This document shows positions 5,912-12,189 of a stretch of 19,029 nucleotides of DNA, in pieces. Position 1 is the first letter of the stretch; each line of letters begins with the position of its first letter. The notes beneath the pieces were generated by a model. The model was not told the DNA's origin. It made no database searches and worked only from the letters and a program-made list of their open reading frames with translations. The translations under genes were made by a program, and so were the position numbers. Source of the stretch: SZUA-448 sp045627185 (GTDB lineage Bacteria; Bacillota; Clostridia; Lachnospirales; Lachnospiraceae); contig JAZQNE010000113.1 of NCBI GenBank assembly GCA_045627185.1, positions 1 through 19,029 of the forward strand. Direction: 5' to 3'.

Positions 5912-7699
5912 ATGTTGGTTGAAATGAAAAGAGAGACAATTACCGCGATGTCGGGGGAAGCTGTACTTAGTGCGGCGGCATCGGTATTTCTCACGAAAGG
6001 GTACAGCAATTCGTCTATAGACGATATAGCAAAGGCAGCAGGCGTGCCTGCGATTGCGATTGAACAGGCATATGGTTCGAGGGCAAAACTCTTTCACATT
6101 ATTATTGATGAAGTAGACAGGGCACTTATGTTTCCGGAAATTGAGGCGGATAAAATGCCTGACTGTCTTATTTCCGGCTTGAATTTCTTAAAACGTCTTG
6201 TTAAGGAAAAACCGCTCACATTCAGGCTTTTTATGACATTAACACAGTCTAGGGATTTTCCGCTGGACAGTTTTGAAAGGCTTGAAATCGCATACGAAAA
6301 GAGCCCTGTACGCAAGGCGCTTGAAGAAGCTCAAAAGCAAGGGGAACTTCCCATGGGAGACACCTTTAGAATATTTAAGAGCTTTATCTGCTGTGCTGTT
6401 GCTGCAATTTACTATTCTGACCAGATGAATCTGGACATGCTTGAAGACGGCTATTTCCTTGGAGCCATTCAGTACAAACCGAAATCGGATGATGTCCGCC
6501 ATAACCGTATGACGCGTGAGGCACTTCGTGACGCGCTTCGCCGTGCCGAATTGGCTGACGATGCAAAAAACCGTTTTCTGTTCAGCATGAGTCATGACCT
6601 TTTTACGCCCATGAATGCAATCCTGGGATTTGCCGATGTGGCTGAAAAAAGTTTGTCGGATACTGAAAAAGCACGTGAATATCTTAGAAAAATCAAAACC
6701 GCCGGAACACAGCTTTACGGCATGATAAACGATATCCTTGAATTTACCGGCATGCAATCCGAAAGAGAAGAAATTGACGAAGATTGTTTCAAAATCAGTC
6801 AAAACATGAATGACCTTAATGCCGTGTTTTTACCGTTGTTTGAAAACAAAGGGGTTGAGTTTACTTGCAGGACTGATATGATTTCGGAGCAGATGGTGTA
6901 TGGCGACAAAACGCATATTAACCGTGTGATTTTTAACATCCTTGGAAATGCTCTGAAATTCACACCTGCCGAAGGCAAAGTTGAACTTTTGTGCGAACCG
7001 CTTTATGATCTTTCTGACGGAAGGACGTTTTACAGATATACCATTACGGATAACGGAATCGGTATGAGCAGGGAATTTGTCGGTCATATTTTTGAGGATT
7101 TCAGCCGTGAGAACACATCCACCGTAAGCGGTGTGGACGGTACAGGCCTTGGAATGTCGATTGTTAAGAAGCTTGTTGACCGTATGGAGGGAATTATTAA
7201 AGTTGACAGCGAACAGGGCGTTGGAACAACTGTTACTGTTGATCTTCCGCTTCAAAAGGTTTCCGAAAAGGAACTGGAGGTCTTTGAAAAACAGGCGACC
7301 GTGCCTGCGTCAACTCTTGAGAATGTGCATATTCTGAGTGTAGAAGACAATCCCCTCAACCGTGAGATTGTTGAGGACATTCTTGAGCACCGTGGTGCAG
7401 ATGTAGAAAATGCAGAGAATGGGCAGATTGCACTTGATATTCTGCGCGAAAAGGGACCTGATTATTTTGATGCAATTCTGATGGATATCCAGATGCCTGT
7501 GCTGAATGGGTATGATGCAACAATGGCAATCCGCAGAATGTTTCCCGAAAAGCGTATTCCGATTGTGGCTCTTTCCGCAAATTCAATGGAAATAGATATG
7601 CAGCGTTCGTTTAAGGCGGGCATGGACGCCCACCTTCCGAAGCCTATAGAGGTTTCGCTGCTGATTGACACCTTATCCAGATACCTGAAGGCAGTGTGA
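5912..7699 (+). CDS. TetR-type HTH fused to a hybrid histidine kinase with C-terminal receiver
   Basis: A single 595-aa protein, in frame throughout. Residues 15-62 are a TetR/AcrR-type DNA-binding domain (AVLSAAASVFLTKGY, SIDDIAKAAGV, then AYGSRAKLF). Residues 63-190 are helical and resemble a TetR ligand/dimer domain. A coiled stretch (200-222) leads to the phosphoacceptor helix with H228 in MSHDLFTPMNAILG. ATPase boxes follow: N box around N342-N346, D380-NGIG, the IFEDFSRE F box, and G2 at D409-GTGLG. The receiver (472-592) has acidic E478-D479, phosphate acceptor D525 in LMDIQMP, S555 and K577. All catalytic positions are intact. There is no membrane segment, so the protein should be cytoplasmic. 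Either the TetR part is a sensor or dimer module for the kinase, or phosphorylation controls DNA binding. GAGAAGG precedes the start by 10 nt; M5 is an alternative start. Confidence 0.93.
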   Translation: MLVEMKRETITAMSGEAVLSAAASVFLTKGYSNSSIDDIAKAAGVPAIAIEQAYGSRAKLFHIIIDEVDRALMFPEIEADKMPDCLISGLNFLKRLVKEKPLTFRLFMTLTQSRDFPLDSFERLEIAYEKSPVRKALEEAQKQGELPMGDTFRIFKSFICCAVAAIYYSDQMNLDMLEDGYFLGAIQYKPKSDDVRHNRMTREALRDALRRAELADDAKNRFLFSMSHDLFTPMNAILGFADVAEKSLSDTEKAREYLRKIKTAGTQLYGMINDILEFTGMQSEREEIDEDCFKISQNMNDLNAVFLPLFENKGVEFTCRTDMISEQMVYGDKTHINRVIFNILGNALKFTPAEGKVELLCEPLYDLSDGRTFYRYTITDNGIGMSREFVGHIFEDFSRENTSTVSGVDGTGLGMSIVKKLVDRMEGIIKVDSEQGVGTTVTVDLPLQKVSEKELEVFEKQATVPASTLENVHILSVEDNPLNREIVEDILEHRGADVENAENGQIALDILREKGPDYFDAILMDIQMPVLNGYDATMAIRRMFPEKRIPIVALSANSMEIDMQRSFKAGMDAHLPKPIEVSLLIDTLSRYLKAV

Positions 7700-7741
7700 G
7701 GGTGACACCCTCATTCCGCCACGCCCGAGCCGGGTGTCACC
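7698..7741 (+). other. Overlapping alternative hairpins at the end of the kinase gene
   Basis: GGTGACACCC (7701-7710) can pair over 10 bp with GGGTGTCACC (7732-7741). It can instead fold locally as GAGGGT-GAC-ACCCTC (7698-7712), which includes the last bases of the stop codon. No T-run follows, so it is not a standard intrinsic terminator. It may protect the 3' end or pause transcription between the convergent genes. Confidence 0.4.
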
Positions 7742-7763
7742 AATTCTGCCCGAGACGGTAAAT

Positions 7764-7799
7764 GCATACCAACCGGGGAAAAGCAAGTCAAAGGTATGC
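7764..7799. other. Second inverted repeat between convergent genes
   Basis: GCATACC (7764-7770) pairs perfectly with GGTATGC (7793-7799) around a 22-nt loop, 18 bp from the stop of the minus-strand gene. No T-run on either side. Confidence 0.35.
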
Positions 7800-7817
7800 C
7801 GGAAGCCGGATGGTTAC

Positions 7818-8048
7818 TTATTCATCCAATGCAAGTCTTATGAAGAAACCGCGTTCTGTTGTTTCGATAGCGTCAACAATTCCCTCACGGGACTTGATAC
7901 GCTCTGAAAACTTGTAGTTTGCAGACATTGCAACGGCCGGGAGAATGGTGTAATACCAGCTTGTGGGAAGCGTGCTTTCAACTATTTTTACTTTATCACC
8001 GACCTTTACAAGGCCTTCGCGTTCCATCTTAAATTCTTCGTATCTCAT
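7818..8048 (-). CDS. Small basic protein, probable SH3-like beta fold, function unknown
   Basis: A 76-aa protein. The ATG at 8048 has GGAAAGG 7 nt upstream; an earlier TTG at 8090 lacks such support. After a charged N-terminus (MRYEEFKMEREGLV) comes KVGDKVKIVES, a typical first strand pair of SH3-like or KOW-like small beta barrels. Then follow an aromatic stretch (SWYYTILPAVAMS), a basic segment (YKFSERIKSREG) and a closing strand pair (IVDAIETTERGFFIRLALDE). There are no Cys or membrane segments. The fold suggests binding of RNA, protein or peptide, but this is inference from a short pattern. It is convergent with the kinase fusion and divergent from the radical SAM operon, with its own promoter. 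Confidence 0.7.
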   Translation of the reverse strand: MRYEEFKMEREGLVKVGDKVKIVESTLPTSWYYTILPAVAMSANYKFSERIKSREGIVDAIETTERGFFIRLALDE

Positions 8049-8083
8049 AATAGAACCTTTCCGAAACGGAATTTCCTCTGCTT

Positions 8084-8159
8084 TTCGCAAATATGCGAAT
8101 TACGGGAAATTCCTTTTTGTTATCTTAAAGTATTCTAGCACATCGGTATTCTATTTCAA
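8084..8159 (-). promoter_or_regulatory. Promoter and downstream inverted repeat for the 76-aa protein gene
   Basis: On the minus strand, TTGAAA (8159-8154) and TAGAAT (8137-8132) are 16 bp apart. The transcribed leader contains TTCGCA-AATA-TGCGAA (8084-8099), a 6-bp inverted repeat that could be an operator or a small leader hairpin. Confidence 0.5.
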
Positions 8160-8248
8160 GACAATTTTTTGTGGCTGATGCATGCGATTGCTATTTTGCG
8201 ACCATTTTCTGCAATGATTTTCGTGTCAGTTCTTCCTGATTCTTTCTT

Positions 8249-8277
8249 TTGCTTTTTTTGCGGAAAAGTAGTATGCT
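8249..8277 (+). promoter_or_regulatory. Probable promoter of the radical SAM-MATE-glycosyltransferase operon
   Basis: TTGCTT (8249-8254) and TATGCT (8272-8277) are 17 bp apart. Both boxes are two bases off consensus, so this is a moderate call. The leader to the ATG at 8320 is about 36 nt. Confidence 0.4.
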
Positions 8278-8319
8278 GAATGAAGTTTGTACAATTCAAG
8301 TTGAAAATGGAAAAAGACC

Positions 8320-9252
8320 ATGCTGACTGCAAATCAATATTTCAATCAACAATTCGGGAAAAAAATATATAAGATAAGTCTTGATGCCGGTTTTACATGT
8401 CCGAATCGTGACGGGACATGCGGGACGCGCGGGTGCATTTTCTGTTCGGGACGCGGTTCGGGTGATTATACCTTTGGATCTGACAAAACCATAACCGAAC
8501 AGCTTGAGCTTGCAAAGGCACTTGTGGCAGGAAAAAAGCCGGAAGGGTATGTTGCCTATTTTCAGGCCTTTACGAATACGTATGCGCCTGTGGAACGCCT
8601 GAAGGCCGTTTTTACGGAGGCAATTGATGACCCTGAGGTTGTTGCACTTTCAATAGCAACAAGGCCGGATTGCCTGCCCTCTGATGTTCTGGAACTGATG
8701 TCTGAAATCAACAGCATAAAACCGGTGATTGTTGAGCTTGGACTTCAGACAATACATGAAAAGACTGCCCGTTATATCAGGCGCGGATATGAACTTCCCG
8801 TTTATGATGAGGCTGTGCAGAACCTGCATAAATGCGGTATTTCGCATGTTATTGCGCATGTTATTCTGGGACTTCCGGGTGAAAACCGCGAGGATATGCT
8901 TGAAACCGTGAAATATGTTGCAAAAACAGCGGACGGAATAAAACTCCAGCTGCTCCATATCCTAAGGGGAACCGACCTTGCAAGGGAATACATCGGACAG
9001 AACTGCACGGAAGAAAACTGCAGACGGTCTGAAAACGGAGAAATAATTGGAACATTCCGGGTTTTTGACCGCGAAGAATATGCGGAGCTTGTTGCTGACT
9101 GCCTTGCACTCCTTCCCGAAAGCTTTACGGTACACAGAATGACAGGTGATGGTGCCCGAAAGGACCTGATTGCGCCGCTTTTCAGTCTTGAAAAGAAGAA
9201 GACATTAAATGCAATTAAACTGGCAGCCGCAAAGCGCGGAATTGATATTTAA
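8320..9252 (+). CDS. TIGR01212-type radical SAM protein (YhcC/YtqA-like)
   Basis: A 310-aa protein. The N-terminus (KIYKISLDAGFTCPNRDGTC) and the Cys pattern are diagnostic of this radical SAM family. C27, C39 and C42 should hold the 4Fe-4S cluster that cleaves S-adenosylmethionine; C34 is an extra Cys within the same stretch. Downstream are ALSIATRPDCLP and VELGLQTIHEKTA, matching strands of the TIM barrel, and a glycine-rich HVILGLPGE segment fitting SAM binding. Length is normal for the family. Its bacterial function is not settled; the Elp3-like core has led to suggestions of RNA modification. It is the first gene of a likely operon, 43 nt before the MATE gene. The ribosome binding site is weak (GGAAAAA). 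Confidence 0.9.
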   Translation: MLTANQYFNQQFGKKIYKISLDAGFTCPNRDGTCGTRGCIFCSGRGSGDYTFGSDKTITEQLELAKALVAGKKPEGYVAYFQAFTNTYAPVERLKAVFTEAIDDPEVVALSIATRPDCLPSDVLELMSEINSIKPVIVELGLQTIHEKTARYIRRGYELPVYDEAVQNLHKCGISHVIAHVILGLPGENREDMLETVKYVAKTADGIKLQLLHILRGTDLAREYIGQNCTEENCRRSENGEIIGTFRVFDREEYAELVADCLALLPESFTVHRMTGDGARKDLIAPLFSLEKKKTLNAIKLAAAKRGIDI

Positions 9253-9295
9253 TAAATCTGCTACGGTAAATACAAGATAAAAATGAGAGTGAAAT

Positions 9296-10696
9296 ATGAA
9301 TAAGAATCGTTTTCCCTGGAGGGATTTCTTAAAAAAACTTGCTGTTATTGCAATACCGATTGCATTCCAGAACCTGCTGACAACTACCGCAAGTATTGTT
9401 GATACGGTTATGGTTGGAAAACTGGGAGAGGATGCAATAGGCGCGCTTGGCCTTTGCGTGCAGTTTTCATCGCTGATGTTCTCCTGCTACTGGGGATTTG
9501 TAGGCGGCGGTATGCTGTTTTTCTCACAGTACTGGGGCTCGCGCGAGGATGATGGAATAGAGCGTTCCTATGGTCTTACCTTTACCTGCATGATGACCGT
9601 TGCCGTTATTTTTGCGAGTGCGGCAACATTTTTCCCGGAAACAATCATGAAACTGTATACCGACAAAAAGGTTCTGCAGGAAATCGGAAAGGACTATCTG
9701 CGTTATGTAGGTGCTGCCTACCTTCTTCAGATTTTTTCAATCTGCATGGGTACCGTGCTTCGCGCTACAGAACGTGTTGTAATTCCATTTGTGGCTTCTG
9801 TGGCTTCTGTTGCGACAAATATTTTTCTGAACTGGGTTTTTATTTACGGAAATCTTGGAGCTCCGGCCATGGGCGTTAAGGGCGCAGCCGTTGCAACATC
9901 TATTGCGGCAGGTGTAAACGTTGTTGTGACAATAACCCTTGCAGCTGTCACAAAATATCCGTATATTTTCAGGTTCAGAGGCCACTTCAGATGGACTAAA
10001 AAGTCGGTAAGTCTTTACTTTAAGCGCTGTTTCCCTATTATCTGCAATGAACTGCTGCTCGGAATAGGCAATATGGTTATTGGAATCACCTTTGGCCGGC
10101 AGTCCGAACCGGTTATTGCGGCGATGGCTGTTTTCAGAACACTTGAAGGCATGATTATAGGCTTCTTTGCGGGATTTTCGAGTGCATCGTCGGTTATTGT
10201 GGGAGCCGGAGTAGGAGCGGGAGAGCACAGGAAGGCCTATGATTGTGCCATCCGTGTGGTATACCTGTGCAGCGGATTTATTGCTATTACCGGAGCTGTG
10301 ATTTTTGCATGCCACAGCGCGATTTTCAACCTTATGGAGCTTTCCGGCGAGTCCTTTGATTCATGTACGGTATTGCTTGGAATATACCTGATTGTGGCAA
10401 TCATCCGAATGGGCAACTGGATCATGAACGATACCTACAGGTCTGCCGGCGATGCCGTCACCGGCACTGTGCTTGAAATTGTGTTTATGTATGCCATGCT
10501 TATGCCTGCGGTGCTGCTTTCGGCATTTGTGTTCCATGCACCTTACTGGGTTATTTTCATCTGCTGTTACATAGATGAGCCCATTCGTTATATCATAATG
10601 CAGATTCACATGTATTCCGGCAAGTGGATACGCCCGGTTACCGATATCGGACGTGAGAAACTGCCGGCCTTCATGGAAAGCCTTGCACAGAAATAA
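9296..10696 (+). CDS. MATE family efflux transporter
   Basis: A 466-aa integral membrane protein with twelve predicted helices, a normal length. The first helix region (IAIPIAFQNLLTTTASIVDTVMVGKLGEDAIGA in part) is the standard MATE signature, with Q, D and G at the expected places. The motif repeats weakly in the second half (PIICNELLLGIGNMVIGITFG), as expected for two six-helix halves. Members export cations, drugs, glycolipid precursors or other metabolites by sodium or proton antiport; the substrate cannot be read from the sequence. Its stop codon is embedded in the ribosome binding site of the glycosyltransferase gene (TAAGGAG), so the two are probably translated in a coupled way. A role in moving a glycosylated product is possible but unproven. 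Confidence 0.93.
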   Translation: MNKNRFPWRDFLKKLAVIAIPIAFQNLLTTTASIVDTVMVGKLGEDAIGALGLCVQFSSLMFSCYWGFVGGGMLFFSQYWGSREDDGIERSYGLTFTCMMTVAVIFASAATFFPETIMKLYTDKKVLQEIGKDYLRYVGAAYLLQIFSICMGTVLRATERVVIPFVASVASVATNIFLNWVFIYGNLGAPAMGVKGAAVATSIAAGVNVVVTITLAAVTKYPYIFRFRGHFRWTKKSVSLYFKRCFPIICNELLLGIGNMVIGITFGRQSEPVIAAMAVFRTLEGMIIGFFAGFSSASSVIVGAGVGAGEHRKAYDCAIRVVYLCSGFIAITGAVIFACHSAIFNLMELSGESFDSCTVLLGIYLIVAIIRMGNWIMNDTYRSAGDAVTGTVLEIVFMYAMLMPAVLLSAFVFHAPYWVIFICCYIDEPIRYIIMQIHMYSGKWIRPVTDIGREKLPAFMESLAQK

Positions 10697-10705
10697 GGAG
10701 TAAAA

Positions 10706-11998
10706 ATGAAAGAACGTGGAATATGTCTTTTGAACGATTCATTCCCGCCTCAGATTGACGGTGTTGCGAATACGGTTGTCAATTATGCAAAGAATATTTT
10801 GCAGGATGGCGGAAAACCTTATGTTATCACGCCCGAGCATCCCGATGCGGACGATTCGGCTTTTCCGTACCCGATTTTCCGCTACCCGGGTCTTGATATG
10901 CGCAATTCACTCGGGTATATGGCCGGTTACCCTTTTTCGCCCAAAATTGCAAAGAAACTGGACAGCTACACTGTGAATATCATTCACACGCACTGCCCGT
11001 ATGCGTCTGCAGTCATGGCGCGAAGCCTGCGCGAAATCATACCTGCGCCGCTGATTTTGACATATCATACGAAATTTGATGTGGATATCCGCAAGTTTAT
11101 AAAAAACCGCCTGATTCAGGAAAGTGCACTGAAAATCCTTTCGAGCAATGTTAATGCCTGCGATGAGGTCTGGGTTGTAAGCCGCGGCGCGGGCGAAAAT
11201 CTTCGCGGGCTCGGATACGAGGGCGATTACATTGTCATGCAGAACGGCGTGGATGTGCCCAAGGGCCGCCTTCCGGAGGATGAATATATGGCTCTTACTG
11301 AGGAATACGGACTTCAAAAAGACGTTCCCGTATTTCTGTTTGTAGGCCGTATGATGTGGTATAAGGGCGTCAGAATTATTCTTGAGGCACTTGCCGGAAT
11401 TCATTCGCAGGGGAAGGATTTCCGAATGATTTTTGTTGGCGGAGGTGCTGATGAAGATGATATGAAACTGCTGGCATCTGAACTCGGAATAGCCGGGAAG
11501 TGCATATTTACGGGAAGAATCCATGACAGGACAAAGCTTAAGGCTATTTACTGCCGCGCAAACATGATGCTTTTCCCTTCGGTTTATGACACAAACGGCC
11601 TTGTTGTACGTGAGGCAGCGGCCTGCTCGCTTCCTGCCGCACTTGTAGCAGGCAGCTGTGCTGCTGAAGAAACAATTGCTGACCGCAATGCATTTCATAT
11701 TACGGAAAGTTCGGCATCGCTTGCAGCGCTTCTGATGCGCGTGATGGATAATCCGGATTTCATTCGCCGTGTGGGTGAGAATGCTGCCGATGAACTGTAT
11801 ATTTCCTGGGCGGAGGCGGTTCATGCGGCTGAAGAACGTTATGAGATTGTGCTTGATAACTACTGGTCGGGTAAATATAAGACAAAACACACCATTTCGC
11901 GTGAATATCTTAAGTTCTCCGCTGAAATGATGGATGCTCTGGGCGAGATATATGGAGCTGCAAAGAAACTGCAGAATTACTATGATTCCCTGAAATAA
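10706..11998 (+). CDS. GT4-family glycosyltransferase
   Basis: A 430-aa GT-B enzyme. The N-terminal acceptor domain opens with NDSFPPQIDGVANTVVNYAK (glycine-rich loop near 15-30), then HTHCPYAS (94-101) and TYHTKFDVD (119-127). The C-terminal donor domain has VGRMMWYKGV (213-222), FTGRIHD (268-274) and PSVYDTNGLVVREAAA (291-306). In the E-x7-E motif the first Glu is Asp (D295) and the second is E303. About 45 residues after the donor domain form a helical tail that may touch the membrane. The start resembles diacylglycerol glucosyltransferases that make glycolipid anchors, which would fit the LTA-synthase-family gene in the same window, but GT4 acceptors cannot be read reliably. AAGGAG lies 6 nt upstream. 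Last gene of the operon, closed by the terminator at 12071. Confidence 0.88.
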   Translation: MKERGICLLNDSFPPQIDGVANTVVNYAKNILQDGGKPYVITPEHPDADDSAFPYPIFRYPGLDMRNSLGYMAGYPFSPKIAKKLDSYTVNIIHTHCPYASAVMARSLREIIPAPLILTYHTKFDVDIRKFIKNRLIQESALKILSSNVNACDEVWVVSRGAGENLRGLGYEGDYIVMQNGVDVPKGRLPEDEYMALTEEYGLQKDVPVFLFVGRMMWYKGVRIILEALAGIHSQGKDFRMIFVGGGADEDDMKLLASELGIAGKCIFTGRIHDRTKLKAIYCRANMMLFPSVYDTNGLVVREAAACSLPAALVAGSCAAEETIADRNAFHITESSASLAALLMRVMDNPDFIRRVGENAADELYISWAEAVHAAEERYEIVLDNYWSGKYKTKHTISREYLKFSAEMMDALGEIYGAAKKLQNYYDSLK

Positions 11999-12070
11999 TA
12001 TCATGGTTGTTCCGATGCTGCAAAACGGATTATTTGCTGCTACGGTGCCGCTTATTTGTCCCGGAATATT

Positions 12071-12124
12071 AAAAAAACCGCGACGCTGGTGCTTTAATTA
12101 CATCAGTGCCGCGGATTTTTATTT
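12071..12124. terminator. Bidirectional intrinsic terminator
   Basis: A 14-position stem (12078-12091 with 12101-12114, one mismatch and two G-U pairs, 9-nt loop) begins CCGCG and ends CCGCGG. It is flanked by seven A on the left and ATTTTTATTT on the right, so it gives a T-run on both strands. It separates the glycosyltransferase operon from the ABC operon. Confidence 0.85.
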
Positions 12125-12144
12125 CAGGAAAACAAGTGGGAAGC

Positions 12145-12165
12145 CCCGGTAATTCAGTTGCCGGG
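12145..12165 (-). other. Hairpin just after the ABC operon
   Basis: CCCGGTAA (12145-12152) and TTGCCGGG (12158-12165) form an 8-bp stem (one G-U pair on the plus strand) with loop TTCAG, 25 bp past the stop of the last ABC gene. It lacks its own T-run and probably acts with the terminator at 12071. Confidence 0.4.
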
Positions 12166-12189
12166 TAGTTCGCATATGGAACTTTTCCC

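Noticed and set aside
6239..6802. A 187-codon open frame on the minus strand
   Set aside because: Antisense to the kinase fusion gene, with no domain and no promoter or ribosome binding site.
9737..10315. A 192-codon open frame on the minus strand
   Set aside because: Antisense to the MATE gene, rich in Cys, His, Asn and Ser as expected from a shadow of a membrane protein gene.
10907..12004. A 365-codon open frame on the minus strand
   Set aside because: It lies wholly antisense to the glycosyltransferase gene, has no family resemblance, and its composition is that of a reverse reading of a biased coding strand.
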